From Xanthobacter autotrophicus (GTDB lineage: Bacteria; Pseudomonadota; Alphaproteobacteria; Rhizobiales; Xanthobacteraceae), in the NCBI RefSeq assembly GCF_005871085.1, contig NZ_VAUP01000015.1:620001-684000 (forward strand): a DNA stretch of 64,000 nucleotides, given 5' to 3'. Below are positions 26,019 to 34,395 of this stretch, one piece after another. The notes below the pieces were generated by a model. It did not search any database. It was not told where the DNA came from and worked only from the letters and a program-made list of their open reading frames with translations. How positions within the stretch are numbered: the first letter of the stretch is position 1; each line of letters starts with the position of its first letter. Made by a program: the position numbers and the translations under genes.

Positions 26019-27146
26019 TCACATGTCGATCGCGGCGAAGAACATGGCGAAGACGCCGTCCATCACGATCACGAGGAAGATGGCCTTCACCACCGAGGCG
26101 GTGGTGTGGGCGCCCAGCGATTCGGCGCTCCCCCCCACCCGCAAGCCTTCGAGGCACGCGACGATACCGATGGTCGCCGCCATGAAGGGGGCCTTGATCA
26201 TGCCCACGTTGAACTGGTCCATGTCGATGGCGCCCTTGAGGCGGTCGAGGAACACGTCGGGCGTGATGCCGCCGTAGCCCCAGGACACCAGCCCGGCCCC
26301 GAGCAGGGACGACATGGAGCCGATGAAGGTCAGCAGCGGCAGGGCGATGATCAGCGCCAGGAGCCGCGGCACCACCAGCACCTCCACCGGGTCGAAGCCC
26401 ATGACGCGCAGCGCATCGACCTCCTCGCGCATGCGCATGGAGCCGAGCTCGGCGGTGTAGGCGCTGCCGGAGCGGCCGGCGATCATGATGGCGACGATGA
26501 GCACGCCCAGCTCACGCAGCACCAGCACGCCGACCATGTCGACCACATAGATGTCGGCACCGAAGCGGCGGAAATTGAAGATGCCCTGCTGGGCCAGGAT
26601 GCAGCCGATGAGGAAGGTGATCAGGATGATGATCGGCACCGCCCTGAGGCCGACCCGGTCCAGCTGGTTCACCATGGCGGTGAAACGGAAGCTGCGCGGG
26701 CGCAGCAGCACCCGCCCCATGGCCGCCACCGACGCGCCGACGAAATTCAGCAGCGCCGCGGCATCGGCGGCCACATTCACCGTCTCGTGGCCGAAGCGCT
26801 CCAGGATCGCCTCGTGCCGCCGGGCCGGCGGGGGCTGTTCCTGCCCCATCCGGCCCATTTCCTCGATGAGCACCTTGTAGCGCGGCGCCAGCCCCTTCAC
26901 CTGCGGCTCGACGCCGGTGCCCTTCCAGGACCGCTTCAGCCGCTCGAACAGCAGGGCGCCGAAGGTGTCCATGCGCTCCACGGCGGACAGGTCAATCTCC
27001 ACGCCCTTGGGATGGGCGTAGGTGTGGGCGGTGTTGTCCACCGCCTGTTCCAGTTCGTCGGCATATTCGGATGTCCATGCGCCGCGCCCGGCCACGGTGA
27101 GGCGGTCGTCCTGGCTATGCACGGAAATCAGGGAGGCGTGGGGCAA
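26019..27146 (-). CDS. mlaE: Mla-type lipid transporter permease MlaE with N-terminal STAS-like domain
   Basis: The 375-residue permease has an N-terminal STAS/MlaB-like domain (about 1-110; VEIDLSAVERMDTFGALLFERL) fused to the five-helix MlaE domain (about 130-375; REEVDALRVMGFDPVEVLVVPRL is the coupling helix). The fusion removes the need for a separate MlaB. I use a TTG start because GGAGA lies 7 bases before it; no ATG or GTG with a ribosome site precedes the STAS fold. An upstream TTG at 27308 would add 54 unlike residues. It heads mlaEFD plus the lipoprotein gene. Confidence 0.93.
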   Translation of the reverse strand: MPHASLISVHSQDDRLTVAGRGAWTSEYADELEQAVDNTAHTYAHPKGVEIDLSAVERMDTFGALLFERLKRSWKGTGVEPQVKGLAPRYKVLIEEMGRMGQEQPPPARRHEAILERFGHETVNVAADAAALLNFVGASVAAMGRVLLRPRSFRFTAMVNQLDRVGLRAVPIIILITFLIGCILAQQGIFNFRRFGADIYVVDMVGVLVLRELGVLIVAIMIAGRSGSAYTAELGSMRMREEVDALRVMGFDPVEVLVVPRLLALIIALPLLTFIGSMSSLLGAGLVSWGYGGITPDVFLDRLKGAIDMDQFNVGMIKAPFMAATIGIVACLEGLRVGGSAESLGAHTTASVVKAIFLVIVMDGVFAMFFAAIDM

Positions 27147-27519
27147 CGCTTGGTCTCCATGGGGGGCGCCGCGAAACGGCACGACGCCAGCCTGTCCTTC
27201 TCGCCGGAAACACCGGGCGATCCGACCCGGACGAACCGAGCCGATGCCCCAACCTCCGACCGCCTGTCGCCCCGCATATGGGTGAAACGTGTCCGGATGA
27301 ACACGCAATCATCCACTCGTTTCTTTCAGCTTCGCCTGCTGCGATGCGACACGCAGCCGACACTGCGCCCGTGGAGGCACGTCCCTGCGACCCCATGAAC
27401 GATGAATTAAGCCATACAGACAAGACGCCTTCGCGTCGAGATCACCAAGGACACACCCCGGCGCCATCCGCTCTTGCACCCGCGAAGCGGACCGCGGAAT
27501 CGGATATTAGGCTTAATCC
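27147..27519. other. Divergent intergenic region, mlaE / dipeptide epimerase
   Basis: These 373 bases carry the upstream regions of two divergent genes. The GGAGA ribosome site of mlaE is at its left end. A lower-GC patch (GGATATTAGGCTTAATCC) directly precedes the epimerase ATG, leaving no clear Shine-Dalgarno there, so that message could be nearly leaderless. No convincing -35/-10 pair, RNA or small gene is seen. Confidence 0.5.
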
Positions 27520-28506
27520 ATGGCCCAACTTGCTCTCAGCATCGAGCGATTCCCCATCGCCGGCACCTTCACCATTGCCCGTGGCTCCAAGACGGAGGCC
27601 GTGGTGGTGGAGGCACGCCTCTCCCACAACGGCGCTACCGGGCGCGGCGAATGCGTACCGTATGCGCGCTACGGCGAGAGCGTGGAGGGCGTCGCCGCCG
27701 CCATCGCCGCCCTCGGCCCGGACATCGCGGCGGGCCTTGATCGCGAAGCCCTGCAATACCGGCTGCCGCCGGGCGCCGCCCGCAATGCCCTCGATTGCGC
27801 CTTCTGGGACCTGGAAGCCAAGCTCACGGGCATGCGGGTGGAAGAGCACGCGGGCCTTGGCGCGCTCCGCCCCCTGACCACCGCCTTTACCCTGAGCCTC
27901 GATACGCCCGAGGCCATGGCGCAGGCGGCCGCCGCCGCGACGGCGGCCGGGCGCCCGCTGCTGAAGCTCAAGCTGGGCGCCCCCGGCGACCGCGCCCGGC
28001 TCCGGGCCATCCGCGCGGCGGCGCCCGAGGCGCGCCTGATCGTGGACGCCAACGAAGGCTGGAGCCCGGCCGATCTGCCGGTGCTGCTGGATGCTTGCGC
28101 CATCGCCGGCGTCGAGCTGGTGGAACAACCCTTGCCCGCCTCGGACGACCGCATGCTGGCGCGCACGGAACGACCGGTGCCGGTCTGCGCCGACGAGAGC
28201 GTCCATGACCGTGCCGGCCTTGCCGCCCTGCGTGAGCGCTATGATGCCGTGAACATCAAGCTCGACAAGGCCGGGGGGCTCACCGAATCCCTGGCCCTGG
28301 CCGAGGCGGCGGAGGGGCTTGGCTTCCGGGTGATGGTCGGCTGCATGCTGGCCTCGTCCCTCGCCATGGCCCCCGCCCTGCTGGTGGCGCAGCGGGCGCA
28401 GGTGGTGGACCTCGACGGGCCGCTGCTGCTTGCCCGCGATCGCACGCCTGGGCTGCGATACGAGGGCGCCCTGGTCTATCCGCCCGAGCCGGAGCTGTGG
28501 GGCTGA
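27520..28506 (+). CDS. L-Ala-D/L-Glu epimerase (enolase superfamily dipeptide epimerase)
   Basis: This enzyme probably epimerises L-Ala-D-Glu from recycled peptidoglycan so that it can be cleaved. It has the muconate-lactonizing-subgroup residues: the KxK pair Lys149/Lys151 (LKLKLG), metal ligands Asp176, Glu202 and Asp225, and the opposite-face Lys247 in NIKLDK. Length (328) is normal. Its 3' end overlaps the convergent MFS gene by 31 bases. Other dipeptide specificities are possible. Confidence 0.88.
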   Translation: MAQLALSIERFPIAGTFTIARGSKTEAVVVEARLSHNGATGRGECVPYARYGESVEGVAAAIAALGPDIAAGLDREALQYRLPPGAARNALDCAFWDLEAKLTGMRVEEHAGLGALRPLTTAFTLSLDTPEAMAQAAAAATAAGRPLLKLKLGAPGDRARLRAIRAAAPEARLIVDANEGWSPADLPVLLDACAIAGVELVEQPLPASDDRMLARTERPVPVCADESVHDRAGLAALRERYDAVNIKLDKAGGLTESLALAEAAEGLGFRVMVGCMLASSLAMAPALLVAQRAQVVDLDGPLLLARDRTPGLRYEGALVYPPEPELWG

Positions 28507-29666
28507 AGCCGCGCAGCGAGGAGCGCGGCCAACGCCCCCGCCAGTCCGATGGCGCTGGAGACCAGGAAGGCCATTGGCCCGAAGGCGGCCCACAGCGGGC
28601 CTGATGCGACGTTCGCGGACGACATCAGGATGCTGCCGATCCAGGCCGCCGCGGTCTGGCCGGTGCCCGAGCGGTGCTCGCTGACGCTGCGACTCACCAA
28701 CTCCACCATGGCCAGAAACGTGGCGGCGAAGGTGAAGGCATGCAACATCTGCAACGGCACCAGCACGGCCAGCGGCGGGTCGGTTGCCATGGCCGCGAAG
28801 CGCACCACGGCCGCGATCCCGCCCACGGCGATGAGCACATGGGGCCCGAAGCGGACCACGAGACGGGTGCCAAAGCGGAACAGGGCCATTTCCGCCGCTA
28901 CCCCCACCGCCCACAGCACACCGATGGTGGCAAGCGAATAGCCCTGCGCCTTCCAGCTCACGGAGGCGAAGGCATAAAGCGTGGCATGGCTGGCCTGAAC
29001 CAGCGCCGCCGCGACGATGCCGGCGAGAACCCCGAGCCGCGCCCGCCGCCCTGTAATCGGCGCGGGCCGGGGCTCGGGTCGCGGCAGTTCGGGCAAGGCG
29101 AGTGTGGCCAGCACATAGGCGAGTTGCCCCGCCAGCATCATCAGCACCACCGAGCCGGCGCCCAGCATGCCGAGCAGCGCCCCGCCCACCAGATTGGCGA
29201 CCAGGAAGGAGGCGGAGCCCCATTGGCGGGCCTTGCCATAGTCCGCCCGGCCCGCTCGCGCCTGCCGCGAGGCGTAGGAATCCAGCAGGGACAGGCTCGG
29301 CATCCAGGCCAGCGCCGTGAAGGCGAGGGTGACGAGGATGGCGGCGAAATCGACGGAAAGCGCGAGCATCGCCATGCCGCACGCCGCCGCCAGGGCGAGC
29401 GCGGCCAGCAAAGCCTTGGGCCGGCCAAGCCGGTCGGAGAGCAGGCCGAGCAGTGGCGTGGACACAAGCCGCGCCAGCATGGGCACAGCCAGGGCGATTC
29501 CGATGGCCTCGGGCCCCAGCCCGCGATCCTGGAACCAGAGCGGCAGGTAGGGCACCTGAATGCCCATGGCGAGGAAGAAAGCGGCATAGGCGCCGCTGAG
29601 ACGCAGCCCCAGGGCTGGAACCGGGACACGCCCCGGCCGGTCATCGCCCTCCCCCACCTGTTTCAC
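28476..29666 (-). CDS. Major facilitator superfamily transporter
   Basis: Twelve predicted helices in about 396 residues, with the MFS loop-2 motif GLLSDRLGRPKALL. The first helix (LRLSGAYAAFFLAMGIQVPYLP) resembles the PPP/HcaT and LacY-like nucleoside-symporter branch. The start is uncertain: I use the GTG 9 bases after the previous stop; a second GTG lies 12 bases further and an upstream in-frame start would overlap the ammonia-lyase gene by about 100 bases. Substrate unknown. It is the last gene of a four-gene run starting with the metallophosphoesterase. Confidence 0.85.
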   Translation of the reverse strand: MKQVGEGDDRPGRVPVPALGLRLSGAYAAFFLAMGIQVPYLPLWFQDRGLGPEAIGIALAVPMLARLVSTPLLGLLSDRLGRPKALLAALALAAACGMAMLALSVDFAAILVTLAFTALAWMPSLSLLDSYASRQARAGRADYGKARQWGSASFLVANLVGGALLGMLGAGSVVLMMLAGQLAYVLATLALPELPRPEPRPAPITGRRARLGVLAGIVAAALVQASHATLYAFASVSWKAQGYSLATIGVLWAVGVAAEMALFRFGTRLVVRFGPHVLIAVGGIAAVVRFAAMATDPPLAVLVPLQMLHAFTFAATFLAMVELVSRSVSEHRSGTGQTAAAWIGSILMSSANVASGPLWAAFGPMAFLVSSAIGLAGALAALLAARLQPHSSGSGG

Positions 29667-29677
29667 CACCGCCCGGC

Positions 29678-30679
29678 TCAGGCGGCGAGGCAGCGGATGA
29701 AGGTCTCGGGCTCCACATTGCCGCCGGACAACACGATAACCGCCGTGCCGCCGGAGACGCCGAGCCGGCCTTCGAGCAGGCAAGCCAGCGCCACCGCGCC
29801 GCCGGGCTCCACCACCAGCTTCAGCTCCAGGAAGGCGAAGGCCACCGCCCGCGCGACTTCCGCATCGGTTACGGAGGCGCCCTCGCCCACCAGCGGGCGG
29901 GTGATCTCGAAGGTCAGCGCGCCGGGGGTCGGCGCCAACAGCGCATCGCAGAACGAGCCGGAAGGCTCGGCATTGCGCTCGCGCACGCCGGAGCGGAACG
30001 AGCGGGCGTGGTCGTCGAAGCCGGCGGGCTCGCAGGCCACCACCCGGGCGCCGGGCGAGCGCGCCTTCACCGCCAGCGCGATGCCGGCCACCAGGCCGCC
30101 GCCGGAGACATTGGCCGCCACAAGATCGGGCACAAGCCCCAGCGCGGCGAGGTCCTGTACGATCTCAAGACCCACGGTGCCCTGCCCGGCGATGACATTG
30201 GGGTCGTCATAGGGGGGAACCACGATGGCGCCGCGCTCCTGCGCGATGGCGCGGGCGATGGCGTCGCGGTCCTCGGTGCGGCGGTCGTAGCCGACCACCT
30301 CGGCGCCGAGCGCCTTGGTGCGGTCGCGCTTCAGGGCCGGCGCGTCGTGGGGCATGACGATCACGGCCGGCATGCCCAGGAGCCTGGCGGACGCGGCAAC
30401 CCCCTGCGCGTGATTGCCCGACGAGCAGGCGACCACGCCGGCGGGCCGGTCCGCCTCGGGGATCTGCACCATGCGGTTATAGGCACCACGGAACTTGAAC
30501 GACCCGGTGCGCTGGAGCGTCTCCGGCTTCAGGAACACGCGCGCGCCGGTGCGCTCGCTGAGAATGGGCGAGAAGACGAGGGGCGTGCGCACGGCAACAC
30601 CGGCGATCCGGCGGGCGGCGGCCTCCACGTCAGCGACGGAGGGAATCGGGGCGGGACTGGGGATGGTTGGGGCGCTCAT
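29678..30679 (-). CDS. PLP-dependent threonine/serine dehydratase-like enzyme
   Basis: A fold-type II PLP enzyme of 333 residues with no regulatory ACT domain, so it is closer to catabolic TdcB, serine racemase or hydroxyaspartate ammonia-lyase than to biosynthetic IlvA. The PLP Lys is Lys62 in GSFKFRGA, the substrate loop is SSGNHAQG (86-93), the phosphate cup is SGGGL and the pyridine-contact loop is LSGGN. Reaction class: removal of the hydroxyl and amine of a beta-hydroxy amino acid. It overlaps the glycosyltransferase stop by 4 bases. Confidence 0.88.
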   Translation of the reverse strand: MSAPTIPSPAPIPSVADVEAAARRIAGVAVRTPLVFSPILSERTGARVFLKPETLQRTGSFKFRGAYNRMVQIPEADRPAGVVACSSGNHAQGVAASARLLGMPAVIVMPHDAPALKRDRTKALGAEVVGYDRRTEDRDAIARAIAQERGAIVVPPYDDPNVIAGQGTVGLEIVQDLAALGLVPDLVAANVSGGGLVAGIALAVKARSPGARVVACEPAGFDDHARSFRSGVRERNAEPSGSFCDALLAPTPGALTFEITRPLVGEGASVTDAEVARAVAFAFLELKLVVEPGGAVALACLLEGRLGVSGGTAVIVLSGGNVEPETFIRCLAA

Positions 30680-31743
30680 GCCCCGGACGCTATCCGACGC
30701 CGGCGGCGAAGGCGATAGCGGCGCGCGATGGGACCGATGTCGTGGGCGATGAGCACATTGTCGATGAACTGCCGCGCACTCTCACGCCACGTGTAGCGCA
30801 GCGCGAAGCGCCGCGCCGCCGCCGGCGACAGCTCCAGCGCCTTCAGGCAGGCGGTGCGCAGGTCGTTGTCGAGGACGCCCACCGGCTCGGTGGCATCCTC
30901 AAGCACGTCGGTGGGACCGGTGACAGGATAGGCGGCCACCGGCAGGCCGCTCGCCAGTGCTTCCAACAGCACGATACCGAAAGTGTCGGTGCGCGAGGGG
31001 AAGCAGAACACGTCGCAGGCGGCATAGACCTGCGCCAGGTCCTCGCCCTCCTTCGGCCCGAGGAAATGGGCCGCGGGGAAGCGCTCCTTCAGGCTGTTGA
31101 GTGCCGGTCCACCGCCCACCACCACCTTGGAGCCGGGCAGGTCCAGCTCCAGGAACGCCTCGATATTCTTTTCCACCGCCACCCGGCCGACGAAGAGATA
31201 GACCGGGCGCGGCAGGTTCAGCGTCGCCTCGGGACGGGGGCGGAACAGCTCCGCATCCACCCCGCGCGACCAGCGCATCAGCCGCTTGAAGCCCCGCGCC
31301 TCAAGGTCGCGCTCCAGGGTTGCGGTGGAGACCATGACGCCACCGCCCGCATTGTGGAACGAGCGCAACCAGGCATAGGTCAGCCGCTCCGGCACCGGGG
31401 CGCGGGCAGAGAGATATTCGGGAAATTTGGTATGATAGGAGGTGGTGAAGGTCCGCCGCGAGGCGATGCAGGCCCGCCGCACCAGGATGCCGATGGGGCC
31501 TTCTGTGGCGATATGCACGAAATCCGGCTGCATGGCCTCGATCCGCCGCATGATCATGCGCGGCGTCGCAAGCGCCAGGCGGATCTCGTTGTAGCTGGGC
31601 ATCGGAATGGACCGGAACCCCTGCGGGCTCAGGAATTCCAGTTCTGCACCGAGGGCGGCCGCTTCATGTGCGGTGTACTCCAGGGAGCGCACCACACCGT
31701 TGATCTGTGGATGCCACGCATCGGTGGCCACAAGAACCCGCAT
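30676..31743 (-). CDS. Family 4 glycosyltransferase (possible Agt glycolipid synthase)
   Basis: The GT-B enzyme has 355 residues: acceptor half with TDAWHPQINGVVRSL and TSYHTKFPEY, donor half with VGRVAVEKNIE and the E-x7-E motif FGIVLLEALASGLPV. This is the mannosyl/glucosyl-diacylglycerol type. The ATG overlaps the metallophosphoesterase stop by 1 base (TGATG), so the two are coupled. Paired plcP-agt genes convert phospholipids to glycolipids under phosphate starvation in many alphaproteobacteria, and this pair fits that pattern; a lipopolysaccharide role is the alternative. Confidence 0.85.
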   Translation of the reverse strand: MRVLVATDAWHPQINGVVRSLEYTAHEAAALGAELEFLSPQGFRSIPMPSYNEIRLALATPRMIMRRIEAMQPDFVHIATEGPIGILVRRACIASRRTFTTSYHTKFPEYLSARAPVPERLTYAWLRSFHNAGGGVMVSTATLERDLEARGFKRLMRWSRGVDAELFRPRPEATLNLPRPVYLFVGRVAVEKNIEAFLELDLPGSKVVVGGGPALNSLKERFPAAHFLGPKEGEDLAQVYAACDVFCFPSRTDTFGIVLLEALASGLPVAAYPVTGPTDVLEDATEPVGVLDNDLRTACLKALELSPAAARRFALRYTWRESARQFIDNVLIAHDIGPIARRYRLRRRRRIASGA

Positions 31744-32570
31744 CAAGCCGCCGCGCGCGCCCCCTCTACCATGTCCTGCTGCTCCACCGGGGCCTTCTGG
31801 AGGTTCCGCGTCCAGCAGATGATCTCCAGGTGGCCGTCCTCATATTCGGCGATGGCAGTGCAGCTTTCCACCCAGTCGCCGCAATTCACATAGCTGACGC
31901 CGAACTGGTCGTGAATGACCGCGTGGTGGATATGGCCGCAGATGACCCCATCCACCCCGTTGCGCTTGGCTTCGTCCGCCACCGCTTCCTCGAACTTGCC
32001 GATGTAGTTGACCGCGTTCTTCACCTTCAGCTTCGCCCACTGGCTCAGCGACCAATAGGTGAGGCCGAGCCGGCGGCGCACCTTGTTGACATAGGTGTTG
32101 GTGGTCAGCGCAGCGGAATAGGCCCAGTCGCCCAGGAATGCGAGCCACTTGGCGTGCCGCACCACCACGTCGAACACATCGCCGTGGATGACGAGGTAGC
32201 GCTTGCCGTCCGCCGCCTCGTGGATGGCGGTTTCCACCACCTCGATGCCGCCGAAGTGGGTGCCGTAATAATCGCGCAGGAATTCGTCGTGGTTGCCAGG
32301 CAGATAGACCATGCGCGTGCCCTTGCGGCCCTTGCGCAGCAGCTTCTGCACCACGTCGTTATGCTTCTGCGGCCAGTACCAGGAGGACTTCAGCCGCCAG
32401 CCGTCCACGATATCGCCCACCAGATAGATGGTGTCGGCGTCATGGTATTTGAGGAAGTCGATGAGGAGGTCCGCCTGGCAGCCCTTGGTGCCGAGATGGA
32501 CATCGGAAATAAAAAGGGCGCGGAAGCGGCGCGCTTGGGGACTGTCGCTCACTTGGGGACTGTCGCTCAC
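31743..32570 (-). CDS. Calcineurin-like metallophosphoesterase (PlcP phospholipase C-like, or LpxH-like)
   Basis: The dimetal-site motifs are all present: SDVHLG (22-27), GDIVDGW (52-58), GNHDE (92-96), a VIHGDVFD strand and CGHIHHA. Annotation pipelines often call this family UDP-2,3-diacylglucosamine hydrolase, but relatives of 270-300 residues paired with a glycosyltransferase include Sinorhizobium PlcP, a phospholipase C for lipid remodelling. The GTG start is supported by GGGAGG 7 bases upstream. Its first 18 bases are tandemly duplicated, giving a second in-frame GTG. No convincing Pho box was found upstream. Confidence 0.87.
   Translation of the reverse strand: MSDSPQVSDSPQARRFRALFISDVHLGTKGCQADLLIDFLKYHDADTIYLVGDIVDGWRLKSSWYWPQKHNDVVQKLLRKGRKGTRMVYLPGNHDEFLRDYYGTHFGGIEVVETAIHEAADGKRYLVIHGDVFDVVVRHAKWLAFLGDWAYSAALTTNTYVNKVRRRLGLTYWSLSQWAKLKVKNAVNYIGKFEEAVADEAKRNGVDGVICGHIHHAVIHDQFGVSYVNCGDWVESCTAIAEYEDGHLEIICWTRNLQKAPVEQQDMVEGARAAA
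32535..32570 (-). repeat. Perfect 18-base tandem duplication including the start codon
   Basis: The coding-strand unit GTGAGCGACAGTCCCCAA is repeated exactly, end to end, giving an N-terminus SDSPQ-V-SDSPQ. Both units begin with GTG. Only the first has the GGGAGG ribosome site. Perfect identity suggests a recent slip. Confidence 0.9.
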
Positions 32571-32769
32571 GCAATCACCTCCCGCCTTGACCTGCCGTTA
32601 GGGAATTTCCCCCATCAGACAGGCGACTTGCGACGGCCTTTCGACGTCGAAGTCTCAACAACTGACCTTGCGCCTTCGAAGCGCAGTCCGGACTTAGCCG
32701 GAGTCTCGTTTCCTTTTTATGACGCTTGCGCGAAAAACGAAAGCGCAAACGCTCATCCTTACGGCATGG

Positions 32770-33366
32770 TCAGAAAAACAGCAGTAATACACTGGCAGCT
32801 ACGGAGGCGGCTAAAAGTCCATTGACCCACTGACGCAGCTTTTCATCCGAAAGCAGCTGCGACAACGCGACGCCGAACACGGCCCAAAGCGCGAGAGACG
32901 GCAGCGCCGTCAGCGAGAATACCAGCGCCACGATCAGAACCTGCGGCACGACATCTCGCGCAGGGTCGACGAAAGTCGGAATGACGCTCAGGGCCACCGT
33001 CCACGCCTTCGGATTGACCCATTGGAAAGCGGCCGACCCGAAGAAGGAGGGTGCCGACTCAGCCCCGCCCTCCCCTGCGTCCGGCGCGTCGGCATGGAGC
33101 AGGCTCCAGGCGAGGTAGAGCAGGTAGGCAGCGCCGGCGAGCTTGAGGGCCAGATGCAGGGCCGGCACCGCCACGAACAGGCGGCCGAGCCCCAGGCCGA
33201 TGGCCATGACCAGCAGCGGAAACCCCGCCGCCACCCCCAGCATCTGCGGCACGGTGCGCCGGAAGCCGAAGCGCGACCCGGACGCAGCGGCAATCAGATT
33301 GTTGGGTCCGGGCGTGACGCCGGCCACGAAGGAGAACAGGACGAGGGGCAGGATCTGGTCAATCAT
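32770..33366 (-). CDS. LysE/RhtB-family amino acid exporter
   Basis: A six-helix exporter of 198 residues, with the family motif TPGPNN at 18-23, FQWVNPKAW in the centre and a hydrophobic C-terminus. I start at MIDQILPL, where the family normally begins; in-frame ATGs 18 and 27 bases upstream are alternatives. The substrate may be homoserine lactone, threonine or other small amino acids. It stands between divergently oriented genes. Confidence 0.88.
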   Translation of the reverse strand: MIDQILPLVLFSFVAGVTPGPNNLIAAASGSRFGFRRTVPQMLGVAAGFPLLVMAIGLGLGRLFVAVPALHLALKLAGAAYLLYLAWSLLHADAPDAGEGGAESAPSFFGSAAFQWVNPKAWTVALSVIPTFVDPARDVVPQVLIVALVFSLTALPSLALWAVFGVALSQLLSDEKLRQWVNGLLAASVAASVLLLFF

Positions 33367-33509
33367 CGGCAGGGTTCGGGGCATGGCGTGCATTTTCTTG
33401 GAGCCCCACCATTGACCAATGCCCGCGTCCGCGCCAGCGTGCGCGCCCGGCGAGCGACCGCGCGCCGCACGCGCTTGACATCCAATGATACCACTAGGGA
33501 GTTCCACCG

Positions 33510-34358
33510 ATGAAGCTGGTCCGCTTCGGGGAAAAAGGGCAGGAAAAGCCGGGTCTAATCGATTCAACCGGCAAGGTGCGCGACCTGTCCTCGGTCATCC
33601 CCGACCTCGCCGGTGAGGCGCTCTCGCCCGCCAGCCTGAACAAGATCGCGGCGGTTGATCCGGCCTCCCTGCCGGTCGCCCCCGAGGGCGCGCGGCTCGG
33701 CTCCTGCGTGGCACGGCCGGGCAATTTCGTCGCCGTGGGCCTCAATTTCGCGGACCACGCGGCCGAGACCAACAACCCCATCCCCGAAGAGCCGGTGCTG
33801 TTCAACAAGGCGCCGAACTGCGTCGTCGGCCCCGACGACGACGTGATGATCCCCAAGGGCTCGCTGAAGCTCGACTGGGAAGTGGAGCTGGCCTTCGTCA
33901 TCGGCACCCGCGCCCGCTATGTGGAAGAGAAGGACGCCCTCGCCCACGTCGCCGGCTATTTCATCTGCAACGACGTGTCCGAGCGCCATTTCCAGATCGA
34001 GCGCGCCGGCCAGTGGGCCAAGGGCAAGGGCTGCGAGACCTTCGGCCCGCTCGGCCCCTGGCTGGTGACCAAGGACGAGATCCCCGACACCTCGGATCTT
34101 GCCATGTGGCTGGAGGTGAACGGCGAGAAGGTGCAGAACGGCTCCACCAAGACCATGATCTTCCGGATCCCGTTCCTGGTGCACTACATCAGCCAGTTCA
34201 TGGTGCTGGAACCCGGCGACGTGATCACCACCGGCACCCCGCCCGGCGTCGGTCTCGGCTTCAAGCCGCCGCGCTTCCTGAAGGCGGGCGACGTGATGCG
34301 CGTGGGCATCGCCGGCCTCGGCGTGCAGCAGCAGACCGTGGTGCCGTTCCAACTGTGA
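33510..34358 (+). CDS. Fumarylacetoacetate hydrolase family protein
   Basis: A 282-residue FAH-fold enzyme acting on a dioic acid with a metal. The C-terminal FAH domain has metal ligands Glu124, Glu126 (LDWEVELAFVIG) and Asp155 (ICNDVSER), plus TTGTPPGVG near the end. The family includes ureidoglycolate lyase, 5-carboxymethyl-2-hydroxymuconate isomerase and acylpyruvases, which cannot be told apart by sequence alone. It is monocistronic, with a GAGTT/AGGGAG ribosome site just before the ATG. Confidence 0.9.
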   Translation: MKLVRFGEKGQEKPGLIDSTGKVRDLSSVIPDLAGEALSPASLNKIAAVDPASLPVAPEGARLGSCVARPGNFVAVGLNFADHAAETNNPIPEEPVLFNKAPNCVVGPDDDVMIPKGSLKLDWEVELAFVIGTRARYVEEKDALAHVAGYFICNDVSERHFQIERAGQWAKGKGCETFGPLGPWLVTKDEIPDTSDLAMWLEVNGEKVQNGSTKTMIFRIPFLVHYISQFMVLEPGDVITTGTPPGVGLGFKPPRFLKAGDVMRVGIAGLGVQQQTVVPFQL

Positions 34359-34395
34359 GGTTTCGGGCCGGGGACGACGGTTCCCGGCCCTCCCG

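Noticed and set aside
25134-27398. A 754-codon open frame opposite mlaE-mlaF
   Set aside because: It spans two certain genes and their spacer on the other strand, and codes for Arg/His/Gly-rich sequence without any fold signal.
32571-32769. Pho box upstream of the PlcP-like gene
   Set aside because: Only a single CTGTC-like half is present; the two-part 11-base PhoB repeat is not there.
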